64,000 nt of DNA from Caballeronia sp. dw_19 (GCF_018449515.1 NZ_JAAVUQ010000009.1:62001-126000), one strand, 5' to 3'; shown: positions 37,620 through 47,079, counted from the first letter of the stretch. The notes: generated from the sequence alone by a model not told the origin. Numbers and translations are program-made.

Positions 37620-37922
37620 ATGCACTTTCTATTGATGTACGAACTGAGCACCGATTATCTCGAACGCCGGGCGGCGCTTCGTGACCGCCATCTGGCGGCG
37701 GCCTGGGCATCGGCGGAACGCGGAGAATTATTGCTGGGCGGGGCGCTGGAGGCGCCCATCGACCGGGCGATACTGCTGTTCGAGGCGGATTCGTCCACCG
37801 TGCCGGAGGCGTTCGCGCGGGCCGATCCGTACGTGACCGAAGGGTTGGTCACGCGCTGGGAGGTACGCAAGTGGAATACGGTGGCGGGCGAGCGGGCCAC
37901 TCAGCCGGTCAGGCCGGCGTGA
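37620..37922 (+). CDS. YciI family protein
   Basis: This 100-aa protein has the YCII fold: MHFLLMYELSTDYLERRAALRDRHLAAAW, then GGALEAPIDRAILLFEA, and VRKWNTV at the end. YciI proteins are small dimeric alpha/beta-barrel domains found alone or beside oxidoreductases, with a conserved His-Asp pair in related enzymes (here D22, H24 in RDRHL). The reaction is unknown. GGAG lies 10 bp before the ATG. It converges with the LysR gene. Confidence 0.85.
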   Translation: MHFLLMYELSTDYLERRAALRDRHLAAAWASAERGELLLGGALEAPIDRAILLFEADSSTVPEAFARADPYVTEGLVTRWEVRKWNTVAGERATQPVRPA

Positions 37923-37947
37923 GCGTTCATGGCGGCTTCACGTAGGG

Positions 37948-38979
37948 TCATGACTCGCTGGTGGTTTCCTCGTGCGCGTCCTCGTCGCGGGCGGTAGCAG
38001 CTCTTGATGCCGTCGCCTTCGTGGCAGAGGAAACCGGGCGGCGAGCGGTGCTGAACAGGCGCGTGAGCGTATCGTCCATTTCCTGAGAGCGCTCGAACAA
38101 TTCCGCCAGCCAGTCCACGAACGCGCTGACCCTCGGCGCGGCTTGCCGGCTCTTGACGAATGCGACCGACACATTCATCGGCATCGACTTCCATTGCGGC
38201 AGCACCTCGCGCAGTTCCCCGGAACGCAGGTACGGCAAAGCGGCAATGCGCGGCGGCTGAATCAGCCCGAGTCCTTGCAGGCCGCACGCGAGATACGCGT
38301 GTTCGTCGGTGACTTGTACAAACCCCGCCATTTTCATGGCCACTGCTTCGCCATCCACTTCGAAGTCGAAATCACACGGCCGGCCGGTACGAGCCGACAC
38401 GCAGTTCACCGCGACGTGCTGCGCGAGTTCATCGAGTGTCTTCGGCGTGCCGTGCGCCTCCAGATACGCGGGCGTGGCGCACGTTACGTGCTCGAAGCTG
38501 CCGAGCCGCCGTGCGATCAGCCCGGAATCGGGCAGTTCGCCAAGCTGCACGCTGCAATCCACACCTTCACCGACCAGATCGACGGCGCGGTTGCAAATGC
38601 CGATCGACAACTCGATATGCGGATAGCGCGCATGGAAATCGGGCAGCGCGGGTACGACCAGCGCGGTGGCGACCGTATCGGGCAACTCGATGCGCAGACG
38701 TCCGCGAAGACGCTCGTCACGGCCATGAAAGCCTGCTTCCAGATCGTCGATATCCGCAAGAATGCGCACGCAGCGCTCGTAACACTCGGCCCCTTCGGCC
38801 GTGAGATTGAGACGCCGCGTCGTGCGTGCGAGCAGTTGCACGCCGAGCAGCGCCTCGAGTTGTTGAATGGTCGTCGACACGCTTGCACGCGGCATGCCGA
38901 GAGATTCGGCGGCACGCGAGAAGCTGTTGGTATCGACGACGCGGATGAAAACACGCATGGCATGAACGCGATCGGTCAC
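37948..38979 (-). CDS. LysR-family transcriptional regulator
   Basis: This 343-aa regulator has a LysR HTH at about 5-60: MRVFIRVVDTNSFSRAAESLGMPRASVSTTIQQLEALLG, then TTRRLNLT. The effector domain follows. The C-terminal 30 residues are a polar, acidic tail. It is of the AaeR/DmlR type common in Burkholderia. The start at 38979 is a GTG; an in-frame start further upstream is possible. No divergent target is apparent, since the MscS gene lies on the same strand upstream, so its regulon is unknown. Confidence 0.82.
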   Translation of the reverse strand: MTDRVHAMRVFIRVVDTNSFSRAAESLGMPRASVSTTIQQLEALLGVQLLARTTRRLNLTAEGAECYERCVRILADIDDLEAGFHGRDERLRGRLRIELPDTVATALVVPALPDFHARYPHIELSIGICNRAVDLVGEGVDCSVQLGELPDSGLIARRLGSFEHVTCATPAYLEAHGTPKTLDELAQHVAVNCVSARTGRPCDFDFEVDGEAVAMKMAGFVQVTDEHAYLACGLQGLGLIQPPRIAALPYLRSGELREVLPQWKSMPMNVSVAFVKSRQAAPRVSAFVDWLAELFERSQEMDDTLTRLFSTARRPVSSATKATASRAATARDEDAHEETTSES

Positions 38980-39126
38980 GGGAGTTTTCCTGTAGAAGCG
39001 ATAAATGCGATGACCGGCGGGCACCTTCGGGTGATGCAGAAGGAATGCCGGCAAGGTTCACACTTTAGGCATCAGGAAGGTTCGCGTGAATACATAAAAG
39101 TCGCAGATTCTTGCCTGCTTCTCCAG

Positions 39127-40464
39127 CTAGAGCGTGGGCAACTCACCGCGCAAACGGCCGCTTTCCGCGCTGCCAATGGCGCTTGAGCTGCTTGCGCCGC
39201 CGATCCGCCCGCTCACCAGTCCGCTCATGTCGGCACCGGACGGCGCTTGATAGAGCCGCAGGCCCATCTCCGGCAGGATGGACAGCAGGTGGTCGAACAC
39301 ATCGCCCTGGATGCGCTCGTATTGTGTCCATGCGGTGACGGCGGTGAAACAATACACCTCGACGGGAATGCCTTCCGATTGCGGTTCCATCATCCGCACC
39401 ATCATCGACATGTCCTGTCTGATCTCCGGATGCCGTTGCAGATACGCGAGCCCATACGCGCGGAAGGTGCCGATATTCGTCAGCCGCCGCCGGTTGGCCG
39501 GCTCGCTGGCGAGCGCGCCGAGATTCTTGTTGGCCTGGTCGACTTCGATCTGCTTTTCTTCCAGATAATCGTGCAGCAAGCGGAATTGCTTGAGGCGCGC
39601 GGTTTCTTCATCGGTGAGAAAACGCACACAGGTGGCATCTATTCTCAACGTGCGCTTGATGCGTCGCCCGCCCGATTCGAACATTTGCCGATAGTTTCTA
39701 TAACTCTCCGAGAACAGCTTGTAGGTGGGCACGGTAGTCACCGTGTTGTCCCAGTTCTGCACCTTCACGGTATGCAGCGCGATGTCCTTCACGAAACCAT
39801 CGGCGTTGGATTGCGGCATCTCGATCCAGTCGCCTATGCGCAGCATGTCATTCGATGTGAGTTGCGTGCTTGCCACCAGCGACAACAACGTGTCCTTGAA
39901 CACGAGCAGCAGGACGGCGGACAATGCGCCGAGCCCGGACAGCATCCAGAGCGGCGAGCGGTCGATCACAATGGACAGCACCAGCACGCCGCATATCAAC
40001 GCGAGCGCGAGCTTGCCGATCTGGATGTAGCCTTTGATCGAGCGTGTCTGCGCCTGCATGCTGGCGGCGTAGACGTCCTGCCATGCGCTGAGCGCGCCGC
40101 CCATCGCGAAGAAGACGCAGATCCATGCGCCCGCATGCGCGAGCCGCTCGATCACGTCCGCCGCGTGACCGATGTGCGGCACATCGCCGATACCGATCGC
40201 CACCGCCGCGAACGGCACGGCGTACCAAAGCTGGTGATACGCGCGATGCCGGGCGAGGGCCTTGTCCCACGCTTCGCGTTCGGTCAGCACAAGCAGGCGG
40301 TGCGCGAAATACAGCACGATGCGCGCGACGACCCACTGCGCGAACAGCGCCGCCAGAACGAGCATCAGCAGACCGAGCGCGAATTGCGCCCAGTGGTGGG
40401 TGGGGTAGTGCTGTTGCACGGTATCTGCAACAGTGTCTATCAGATTGTCCAAATTCAAAATCAT
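39127..40464 (-). CDS. MscS-family mechanosensitive ion channel (YbdG-like)
   Basis: The protein is about 445 aa, with an N-terminal membrane region of about five helices, the MscS pore helix and a soluble beta domain. Evidence includes DMLRIGDWIEMPQSNADGFVKDIALHTVKVQNWDNTVTTVPTYKLF, then YRQMFESGGRRIKRTLRI. The C-terminus beyond the MscS core is characteristic of miniconductance YbdG/MscM channels. It releases solutes on hypo-osmotic shock at the inner membrane. Start choice between two ATGs (40464 or 40482) is uncertain. Confidence 0.88.
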   Translation of the reverse strand: MILNLDNLIDTVADTVQQHYPTHHWAQFALGLLMLVLAALFAQWVVARIVLYFAHRLLVLTEREAWDKALARHRAYHQLWYAVPFAAVAIGIGDVPHIGHAADVIERLAHAGAWICVFFAMGGALSAWQDVYAASMQAQTRSIKGYIQIGKLALALICGVLVLSIVIDRSPLWMLSGLGALSAVLLLVFKDTLLSLVASTQLTSNDMLRIGDWIEMPQSNADGFVKDIALHTVKVQNWDNTVTTVPTYKLFSESYRNYRQMFESGGRRIKRTLRIDATCVRFLTDEETARLKQFRLLHDYLEEKQIEVDQANKNLGALASEPANRRRLTNIGTFRAYGLAYLQRHPEIRQDMSMMVRMMEPQSEGIPVEVYCFTAVTAWTQYERIQGDVFDHLLSILPEMGLRLYQAPSGADMSGLVSGRIGGASSSSAIGSAESGRLRGELPTL

Positions 40465-40638
40465 GCGGGCCGGGTGAAACATGAAAAGGCGAACTCGACT
40501 ACAACAAACGAAGCGACCCGTATTGTGCATGAAAGGCGGCTTTACGCTCTCAGTGCTTTCTCGCATTCTGTATTGGGTTCGTCACGCACTCCATTATGAT
40601 TACGCCTTTATGCATTCCCGCGCGCGAGCGCAACGCCC

Positions 40639-40860
40639 ATGCGAACCGTCAAGCTGGAACATAACGACGACACCGTTCTCGATCCCGCCGATCCTCAACT
40701 GGTCAAACGCGGCTCCCTGCTGCTGGACGGCCATGAATGCGGCGGCTGGGAACAGCGGCGCGACGGCACGTGGATTGCGCGGCTTACAAGGTCCGGCGAG
40801 ATGGTCGTCGCGGCGAGCCGTGAGCAGCTCATCGAGCGTCTAACGCTCATTCCTCTCTGA
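40639..40860 (+). CDS. small hypothetical protein, 73 aa
   Basis: The product is not recognised. It is a soluble protein starting [19 protein letters not shown], with [25 protein letters not shown] and a C-terminal [14 protein letters not shown]. Codon pattern and the 16-bp gap to fluC suggest it shares the fluC transcript. Function is unknown. Confidence 0.55.
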   Translation: MRTVKLEHNDDTVLDPADPQLVKRGSLLLDGHECGGWEQRRDGTWIARLTRSGEMVVAASREQLIERLTLIPL

Positions 40861-40876
40861 TCTTCTGCCTTCGCTC

Positions 40877-41254
40877 ATGTATCTGTCGATTCTGGCTGTA
40901 GGTATTGGCGGCGCGCTCGGTTCCCTGTTTCGATGGGTCCTCGGCCTGCGCCTGAACGCGTTGTTCCCCAATCTGCCGCTTGGGACGCTCGCGGCGAACG
41001 TCATCGCAGGCTATGTGATTGGCGTGGCGGTGGCGTGGTTCGCGCGTTTCCCCGGGGTATCGATGGAATGGCGGCTATTCGTCATTACCGGCTTGATGGG
41101 CGGCCTGTCCACCTTCTCGACGTTCTCGGCCGAAGTCGTCGCGCATCTGCAGCAAGGACGCTACGGCTGGGCGGCGGGCGAGATCGCGATTCACGTGACG
41201 GCGTCGGTCGTGATGACCATTTTGGGTATCGCGACGGTGTCGCTGACGCGCTAA
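40877..41254 (+). CDS. crcB: fluoride efflux channel
   Basis: CrcB/FluC (125 aa) is a dual-topology dimeric fluoride channel of the inner membrane. Four helices are visible, with the conserved [15 protein letters not shown] near the start, [16 protein letters not shown], and the pore motif [13 protein letters not shown] see no fluoride riboswitch upstream. It follows the 73-aa gene closely and a GNAT pseudogene overlaps its 3' end region. Confidence 0.92.
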   Translation: MYLSILAVGIGGALGSLFRWVLGLRLNALFPNLPLGTLAANVIAGYVIGVAVAWFARFPGVSMEWRLFVITGLMGGLSTFSTFSAEVVAHLQQGRYGWAAGEIAIHVTASVVMTILGIATVSLTR

Positions 41255-41273
41255 AGAACCCGTGCATTCGTCG

Positions 41274-41745
41274 ATGCAACCCGTCATCCGGCGTTATGAA
41301 GCCGCCGATCTGGACGCGGTTATCAGTGTGTTTCTGCGCTCGGTGCGGGGAGTGGCGTCTCGTGATTACGATGCCGGCCAGATCGCGGCGTGGGCGCAGG
41401 TGGACCGCGATGTGTGGTCGCGTCGCCGGCTTGACCGGCCTACGTGGGTTGGGTTGATCGATGGTGTTATTGCGGGTTTCATCGATCTGGAAAGCAGCGG
41501 ACACATCGACATGTTGTTCGTTGATCCGGCCAGCCAGCGTAGAGGCGTGGCTAGCGCGCTGCTTGATGCGGTGGAAAACGCGGCGCGCGTGCAACGCGCT
41601 CGCGGTCCTCTACACCGACGCCAGCATTACCGCGCGGCCGTTCTTCGAAAGGCATGGCTTTCAGGTCATCCGTTCGCAAGTGGTGGAACTGCGTAACCAG
41701 CAACTGACGAACTTCCGGATGGAAAAACGATTTTCCGCTGTATAG
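41274..41745 (+). pseudogene. GNAT acetyltransferase, frameshifted
   Basis: The first frame encodes a GNAT N-terminus from 41274 to about 41590: IRRYEAADLDAVISVFLRSV, then GHIDMLFVDPASQRRGVASALLDAV, the acetyl-CoA loop. The matching C-terminal half, LYTDASITARPFFERHGFQV, continues in the +1 frame and ends at 41745. A 1-nt insertion or 2-nt deletion at about 41580-41600 would restore one about 157-aa protein. It could be a true pseudogene or a sequence error. It is followed by the hut operator. Confidence 0.7.
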
Positions 41746-41750
41746 ACAAC
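41738..41750 (+). promoter_or_regulatory. HutC-type operator box 1
   Basis: CTGTATAGACAAC matches the known HutC core (TGTATAGACA). It overlaps the stop codon of the GNAT pseudogene and lies about 120 bp before hutH. Confidence 0.65.
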
Positions 41751-41775
41751 TGATCTAAAAAATAGCCCGATCGAT

Positions 41776-41804
41776 CCTGAAAAGTCCAATTAGGTGTTTT
41801 CAGG
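41776..41804. terminator. dyad between GNAT pseudogene and hutH
   Basis: CCTGAAAA and TTTTCAGG are 8-bp inverted arms with a 13-bp spacer. It could end upstream transcription or act as a regulatory dyad for hutH. Confidence 0.4.
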
Positions 41805-41844
41805 CCTTGTTTTGGGGGATTTGTTTGTTTAGACTGGGCCGCAA

Positions 41845-41856
41845 CTTGTATAGACA
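41845..41856 (+). promoter_or_regulatory. HutC-type operator box 2
   Basis: CTTGTATAGACA ends 9 bp before the hutH ATG, the position expected for a HutC repressor site that blocks initiation. Together with box 1 it supports HutC control. Confidence 0.7.
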
Positions 41857-41865
41857 GGACTTGCG

Positions 41866-43425
41866 ATGATCGAATTGACTCCCGGCCACCTCACGCTGGT
41901 GCACTTGCGCCAGATCGCCCGCGGCTCTGACGCCTTAACCCTCGATCCGGCCAGCTTCGCCGCCATCGACGCGTCCGCGCAAACCGTTGCCGACATCGCC
42001 GCCAAGGGCGAGCCGGCCTACGGCATCAACACGGGTTTCGGCCGTCTGGCGAGCACCCACATTCCCGCGGATCAGCTCGAACTGTTGCAGCGCAATCTGG
42101 TGTTGTCGCACGCGGTGGGCGTGGGCGAACCCATGTCGCGCCCGGTCGTGCGGCTGCTGATCGCGTTGAAGGTGTCGAGCCTGGGGCGCGGGCATTCGGG
42201 CATCCGCCGTGAGGTGATCAATGCGCTGATCACGCTTTTCAACGCCGATGTCCTGCCAGTCATCCCGGTCAAGGGGTCGGTTGGCGCATCGGGTGATCTG
42301 GCGCCGCTTGCGCATATGTCGACGGCGTTGCTCGGTATCGGCGAAGTCACCATCCGTGGCGAGCGCGCGAGTGCGCTGGACGGGTTGCGCGTGGCCGGTC
42401 TCGAACCGCTGACGTTGCAGGCTAAGGAAGGGCTTGCGCTGCTTAACGGCACGCAGGCTTCCACGGCGCTCGCGTTGTACAACATGTTCGCGATCGAAGA
42501 CCTGTATCGCACGGGGCTGGTATCGGGCGCGCTGTCGGTGGACGCCGCGATGGGTTCCGTCGTTCCCTTCGATGCCCGCATTCACACGCTGCGCGGTCAC
42601 GCCGGACAGATCGATGCCGCTGCGGCGTATCGCACGTTGCTGGAAGGCTCCGCGATCAACTTGTCGCATCAGGATTGCGACAAGGTGCAGGACCCATACA
42701 GCCTGCGTTGCCAGCCTCAAGTCATGGGCGCGTGCCTCGACCAGATGCGTCATGCAGCCAATGTATTGCTGATCGAAGCGAATGCGGTATCGGACAATCC
42801 GCTGATTTTCCCGGACACCGGCGAAGTACTGTCGGGCGGTAATTTCCACGCGGAACCCGTTGCGTTCGCCGCCGATAACCTCGCCATTGCCGCTGCGGAA
42901 ATCGGTGCGTTAGCGGAGCGCCGGATTGCGTTGTTGATCGATGCGACGCTCTCCGGTTTGCCGCCGTTTCTCGTTCGCGATGGCGGCGTGAATTCGGGTT
43001 TCATGATCGCCCATGTGACTGCGGCGGCGCTGGCGTCGGAGAACAAGACCTACGCGCATCCGGCATCGGTTGACTCGTTGCCGACATCGGCGAATCAGGA
43101 AGATCACGTCTCCATGGCGACGTTCGCGGCCCGCAAGCTTGGATATATTGCGGAGAACGTGGCGCATATTCTCGCTATCGAGTTGCTCGCGGCGGCGCAA
43201 GGCGTGGATCTGCGCGCGCCGCATCAAACCAGCCCGCGACTCGCCGAAGTGATGAAGACGCTGCGCTCGGAAGTCGCGCATTACGATCTCGATCATTATT
43301 TCGCACCGGATATCGCGGCGATCGCGAAGCAGGTGGTCAGCGGTGAAATCGCGAAACATTGCCCGCTTTCGTTTGTTTCGGAAGTTCAATCCCACGTTCA
43401 ACCGGACGCCACACGCCCAGCATGA
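41866..43425 (+). CDS. hutH: histidine ammonia-lyase
   Basis: HutH (519 aa) deaminates histidine to urocanate. The MIO cofactor-forming tripeptide Ala-Ser-Gly is at 141-143 ([10 protein letters not shown]) and the catalytic tyrosine is Y52 (AYGINTGFG). The conserved [18 protein letters not shown] loop is present. It is the first step of histidine use for nitrogen and carbon. It overlaps hutC by 4 bp. No hutU, hutI, hutF or hutG follows in this window, so the rest of the pathway must be elsewhere. Confidence 0.95.
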   Translation: MIELTPGHLTLVHLRQIARGSDALTLDPASFAAIDASAQTVADIAAKGEPAYGINTGFGRLASTHIPADQLELLQRNLVLSHAVGVGEPMSRPVVRLLIALKVSSLGRGHSGIRREVINALITLFNADVLPVIPVKGSVGASGDLAPLAHMSTALLGIGEVTIRGERASALDGLRVAGLEPLTLQAKEGLALLNGTQASTALALYNMFAIEDLYRTGLVSGALSVDAAMGSVVPFDARIHTLRGHAGQIDAAAAYRTLLEGSAINLSHQDCDKVQDPYSLRCQPQVMGACLDQMRHAANVLLIEANAVSDNPLIFPDTGEVLSGGNFHAEPVAFAADNLAIAAAEIGALAERRIALLIDATLSGLPPFLVRDGGVNSGFMIAHVTAAALASENKTYAHPASVDSLPTSANQEDHVSMATFAARKLGYIAENVAHILAIELLAAAQGVDLRAPHQTSPRLAEVMKTLRSEVAHYDLDHYFAPDIAAIAKQVVSGEIAKHCPLSFVSEVQSHVQPDATRPA

Positions 43426-44117
43426 GCACGCCCGCGTATCAGGAAATCAAGGATCACATTCTCACGCGCATTCATGCCGGGGAGTGGAAGGAAGGCGATC
43501 AGGTGCCTTCCGAAAACGAACTGGCGCGTGAGTTCAAGGTCGCGCGCATGACGGTCAATCGCGCGTTGCGCGAACTGACCGCCGAGCAGATCCTGACACG
43601 CGTGCAGGGCGCGGGCACGTTCGTGGCGCAGCCGAAATACGCATCGACGCTCGTGGAAATCCGCAGCATCTCCGACGAAATCACCGGACGCGGTCATGTG
43701 CATCGGGCAGAAGTGATGCACTTGGGCGCATCCGTACTGGACGAACGTCTCGCGCTGGAAATGCAACTCACCGAGGGCAGTCCGGTGTTTCATTCGAGGG
43801 TGCTGCACTTCGAAAACGACTTGCCGATCCAGCTGGAAGAGCGCTGGGTCAATCCCGCGCTTGCGCCCGAATATGCGCGCCAGGATTTCACCAGGATCAC
43901 GCCGAATCAATACCTGATGGTCGCTGCGCCTTTGCAGCGCGTTGAATACAGGATTGAAGCAGCGCTTCCCGATGAAAGCACGGGCCTCGCGCTCTCCATG
44001 AAAGCGGGTGAGCCGTGCCTCATGCTGCACCGGCGGACATGGTCGCGCGACGCGGTGGCGTCAGTGGTGAATCTCTGGCATCCCGGCGATCGATATCAAT
44101 TCACGGGTCATTTCTAG
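43422..44117 (+). CDS. hutC: histidine utilisation repressor, GntR family
   Basis: HutC (231 aa) has an N-terminal GntR HTH ([29 protein letters not shown]) and the UTRA effector domain, which senses urocanate in the family. YEI-type start [13 protein letters not shown] is at the ATG overlapping hutH. It should repress hutH through the two boxes at 41738 and 41845. The C-terminal [15 protein letters not shown] is typical of HutC. Confidence 0.92.
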   Translation: MSTPAYQEIKDHILTRIHAGEWKEGDQVPSENELAREFKVARMTVNRALRELTAEQILTRVQGAGTFVAQPKYASTLVEIRSISDEITGRGHVHRAEVMHLGASVLDERLALEMQLTEGSPVFHSRVLHFENDLPIQLEERWVNPALAPEYARQDFTRITPNQYLMVAAPLQRVEYRIEAALPDESTGLALSMKAGEPCLMLHRRTWSRDAVASVVNLWHPGDRYQFTGHF

Positions 44118-44442
44118 GCCTGTATCCACGCCGGGCCCATTCCGGGTTTGGCGGAATTATTGTGGAAACCGCAATATAGTTCGCCGTGCTCGGATTATTC
44201 TTCAAATTTAGACGCGCTCTCCGTCTTTTTTAGCAATAAATCCCGAAATACCTCCTTCAATTCCGCTTGCGTGGCCGTTTCCATTCGATTGTTGCGATCT
44301 CAACAATAATGTTTCGCATAAATAAGGGTTTTCCCTCAGAGTATCGAAGCATAGACTTCTTACATCCGAAACAAATTCAGAAAACGCTTGTGTCCCTCTG
44401 AGATTGTTTCGAGACCACATACAAAATACTGGAGGTTTTCCC
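44118..44442. other. AT-rich intergenic region before DUF4148 gene
   Basis: About 325 bp, AT-richer than its flanks. Apart from the likely promoter of the DUF4148 gene (ribosome site GGAGGT at 44431) I see nothing. Confidence 0.45.
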
Positions 44443-44757
44443 ATGTTCAAGTCACTTATTCCCGCTGTGGTTATCGTGTCGGCATTGGCAGCTCCGACGT
44501 TCGCATTTGCGCAAAGCACTGACAACAACGGTCCGTTGACGCGTGCTGAAGTCAAGGCGCAACTGGTTCGACTGGAAAAGGCTGGGTACAACCCCGCTGG
44601 CGACGACGTAGACTACCCGGCGAACATCCAGGCCGCTGAGGCTCGTGTGGCTGCACAAAACGCTCAGGCAGCGACGGCGTATGGTCCTTCGAGCAGCGGC
44701 ACCTCGGCAACGGGCGTGCGTAGCTCGGCTGCAGCGGCGCAAAACGGTGCCGATTAA
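44443..44757 (+). CDS. DUF4148 domain secreted protein
   Basis: This 104-aa protein has a Sec signal peptide (MFKSLIPAVVIVSALAAPTFAFA, cleavage near FAFA-QS). The DUF4148 core follows: LTRAEVKAQLVRLEKAGYNPAGDDVDYPANIQAAEARVAAQN. DUF4148 proteins are abundant in Burkholderiaceae, exported, of unknown function. GGAGGT lies 7 bp before the ATG. A terminator follows at 44875. Confidence 0.88.
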   Translation: MFKSLIPAVVIVSALAAPTFAFAQSTDNNGPLTRAEVKAQLVRLEKAGYNPAGDDVDYPANIQAAEARVAAQNAQAATAYGPSSSGTSATGVRSSAAAAQNGAD

Positions 44758-44874
44758 GCGCCCTTCGGTTGCTAATTCGACGTTGTGAAGATTTGAAGTG
44801 GACTTGGCTGGATCAGGTCCGGTGCAAGACTCGATTGGGTGTTAATCGCCCTTTTTGGGTGTTGTTCCAAATGA

Positions 44875-44916
44875 AAAACTCGCCATTCGTGTTTAAGCGG
44901 AGGGCGAGTTTTTTTT
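44875..44916 (+). terminator. Rho-independent terminator
   Basis: AAAACTCGCC and GGCGAGTTTT pair around an 18-nt loop and run into a further T tract. The T tract merges with the left end of composite repeat C. Confidence 0.8.
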
Positions 44917-45000
44917 CGCTCGCGCCGGTGGACGGGTTTGGGGTTTTTGGCGGGCTTGGAGTCGCGGTGGGGGGGGTATGCCGGGGTGGTCGGTTCTGGG

Positions 45001-45283
45001 GTTAGTGGTCGGGGTCTATGCCGTGTGGGTGCTTTCGGCGTTAGCGGTCTGCGAGAGTCGGATATTCTCTTTACCACTGTTAGCCACTGTGCGTGGCGGC
45101 ACGTCATTTCTTTGTCCAAAGCGACAAAGAAACGAAGCAAAGAAAACGCTTTCAAACCGCGCTACCCTAAGTGTCCACAGCGTGCAGTTTTGATTCATAG
45201 GTGCCCCAAAAGCACGGTGCTCGCCAGAGCGGAGGATGTTTGAACCCCTCTTTCTCCGAACACGGATACCCACACGCTTCGCC
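45001..45283 (+). repeat. repeat arm, copy C left
   Basis: Starts GTTAGTGGTCGGGGTC and ends in ACACGCTTCGCC before the ACCAGTG module, as in copy B. It carries the same TTTCTTTGTC/GACAAAGAAA hairpin. Confidence 0.85.
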
Positions 45284-45580
45284 ACCAGTGATTGAACCTG
45301 CCCAAGGGGCACCCCGCGCTATCCGCGGACGACCTCCCGCCGAATTAGTACGCACTTCGAACCATATCACTAACCCGCGCAGAAACGAGGCGCATCGAAA
45401 TGCGCGAGGCCATAGTAGGCGAAAATAAGGTGCAGGCCACGCAAGTAATCCAAAAAGAACGAAGCTTTAAATATGCGTCCGACCGTAACCCGCGAAGACG
45501 ACGGCGCAAACTACGCCTGCAACCTGCCAAGCCATGACGCAGTGAAGACGCGTGAGGCCGTGCGGGTCCCTTGGCGAACT

Positions 45581-45887
45581 GTGCTTGCCCGAGAGCGTTG
45601 GGGGCGAAGCGTGTTCGTGTCAGGATTCGCGAGAAGGAGGGGTTCACACATCCTTCGCTCTGGCGAGCACCGTGCTTTTGGGGCACCTATGAATGAAAAC
45701 TGCACGCTGTGGACACTTAGGGTAGCGTGTTTTAAAAGCGTTTTCTTTGCTTCGTTTCTTTGTCGCTTTGGACAAAGAAATGACGTGCCGCCACGCACAG
45801 TGGCTAACAGTGATAAAGAGAAAATCCGACTCTCCCAGACCACCACGGCTGAAAAGCACCAACCCAGCATAGACCCCGACCCCTAAC
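45581..45887 (-). repeat. repeat arm, copy C right (inverted)
   Basis: Starts GTGCTTGCCCGAGAG and ends CCGACCCCTAAC. A second, diverged stretch of the arm end (AAAGCACC, then GGCATAGACCC) is repeated just beyond. Confidence 0.85.
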
Positions 45888-46011
45888 ACTGAAAGCACCA
45901 CCCCGGCATAGACCCAGAACCGCGAACCTTGGAACCAGGACCCCGACCACTAACCCCAACCCCGCCAAAAACCCCAAAACCCCGTCCACCGGCGCGAGCG
46001 AAACAACTTTG

Positions 46012-46695
46012 TCACTTCGGTGACTGTGCACTACACGCGCGAATCACGAGCCTGACCACTTCCTCAGTGGAAGCATCGAAGGCCTTCTGCGAAAGCGCCC
46101 GCTTACCTTTCAACGCGCGAATCTGCGCATCGAAATCCGCGTAGTGCTGGGTCGTGGCCCAGATCATGAACATCAGCGTCTGCGCGTCCACAGGTGCGAG
46201 CAAGCCCCGCGCGATCCAGCCATCAATCACGATCACCCGCGTGTCAAGCCACGGCTTGACGCGCTCGTTCAAGATGTCCTGCATGTGTACGGCGCCGTGA
46301 ATGATCTCGCTTGCCCACACCTTCGAGCCGAGCGGACGCCGCCGCGACAACTCCATTTTCGTGCGTACATAGCCGCCGATTGCTTCGACCGGGTCATCGC
46401 TGGACTCGAAGGTATCGGCAGCACGATGCCAGTCTTCGAACAAATCCTCAAGCACGCGCCGATAAAGCGCCAGCTTGGTCGGAAAGTAATAATGCAGGTT
46501 AGCTTTCGGCAAACCTGCACGTTCCGCGATCATCGCGGTACTCGCGCCTTCGAGTCCGCGCTCGGCGAACACGGCCTCGGCGCACGCTAAAAGATGCGCT
46601 TCATTGGTCTCGCGAATGTGTGCCTTGCGCCGCCGCAATGGAACGGGCGCACTATCGTTTTTCGTCGCCTCGGCTGTCGCTTCGTCATCTCTCAT
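46012..46695 (-). CDS. TetR-family regulator of pyrimidine catabolism (RutR-like)
   Basis: This 227-aa regulator has a TetR HTH (TAMIAERAGLPKANLHYYFPTKLALYRRVL) and a long C-terminal domain resembling RutR (YcdC-type). Likely ligands are uracil or thymine by family, not tested here. The ATG at 46695 follows AAGGAAAACG; the frame is open further upstream. It is divergent from the pyrimidine operon, whose promoter carries a RutR-like palindrome. Composite repeat C touches its 3' end. Confidence 0.82.
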   Translation of the reverse strand: MRDDEATAEATKNDSAPVPLRRRKAHIRETNEAHLLACAEAVFAERGLEGASTAMIAERAGLPKANLHYYFPTKLALYRRVLEDLFEDWHRAADTFESSDDPVEAIGGYVRTKMELSRRRPLGSKVWASEIIHGAVHMQDILNERVKPWLDTRVIVIDGWIARGLLAPVDAQTLMFMIWATTQHYADFDAQIRALKGKRALSQKAFDASTEEVVRLVIRACSAQSPK

Positions 46696-47079
46696 CGTTT
46701 TCCTTGCATGGCGCCGTGCGCCTTCTCCATCTTGATCGCGCCTCATTCTATGCGCTTTGACGCCACCGCTGCATAGCCCGTCGTTTCGCTTGTCCCAAGG
46801 CTCTGCTGCATCGCAATGGCACGCTTCTCGCTATGCTTTTACTCTAATCGGAAACGCCGAAAGACGTTGATTTGCAAATATTAATCGGCTACAACCTGTC
46901 CAGTTGGACAGGATTTGAGAGGCGGCGGATTGCGATGGATTCACCGCTACGAAACGGACAAGGTGAGCGGATAAAGGTTGCACCGCTGCCGTGCGCCAGC
47001 GCCCCAAAAGCCGACGCCGATGCACCAGATTCGTATCAGTCAAAACCCTAAATCGAGCAATACGCAAGGAGAACGCGAA
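46696..47079. promoter_or_regulatory. divergent control region of the pyrimidine operon
   Basis: TTGATT (46867) and TACAAC (46890) form a sigma70-like promoter with a 17-bp spacer. The 18-bp palindrome follows directly at 46895. A weaker sigma54-like match, TGGCACG-CTTC-TCGCT, lies at 46817-46832 with correct spacing. Confidence 0.55.
46895..46912. promoter_or_regulatory. RutR-like palindromic operator
   Basis: CCTGTCCAGTTGGACAGG has perfect 8-bp arms around GT. It shares the CCANNTGG core of RutR sites (TTGACCANNTGGTCAA) and overlaps the end of the -10 box, where a repressor would block transcription. Confidence 0.65.

Larger units (their letters stand above)
44917..46003. repeat. composite inverted repeat C, with both terminal inverted repeats
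   Basis: About 1.09 kb. Left terminus TCGCTCGCGCCGGTGGACGG (from 44916) is matched by the complement CCGTCCACCGGCGCGAGCGA near 46001, so this copy has both outer ends. Left arm 45001-45283 and right arm 45581-45887 enclose a centre of about 300 bp. It lies between the convergent DUF4148 gene and TetR gene, ending 8-9 bp from the TetR stop codon. No transposase and no convincing ORF are present. Confidence 0.85.

Noticed and set aside
39247..40599. 450-aa plus-strand frame opposite the MscS gene
   Set aside because: Shadow of the MscS channel; there is no hydrophobic segment or motif in it.
40861..40876. Fluoride riboswitch before crcB
   Set aside because: The gap is 16 bp and the sequence upstream lies in another gene. 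No riboswitch fold is visible.
44208..44591. 127-aa minus-strand frame across the DUF4148 gene
   Set aside because: Overlaps the DUF4148 signal-peptide region and promoter on the other strand. Poor composition and no similarity.
46817..46832. Sigma54 promoter for the pyrimidine operon
   Set aside because: Spacing is right, but the -12 box is TCGCT and the leader would be over 200 bp. A sigma70 promoter with operator lies closer, so I keep it only as a possibility.
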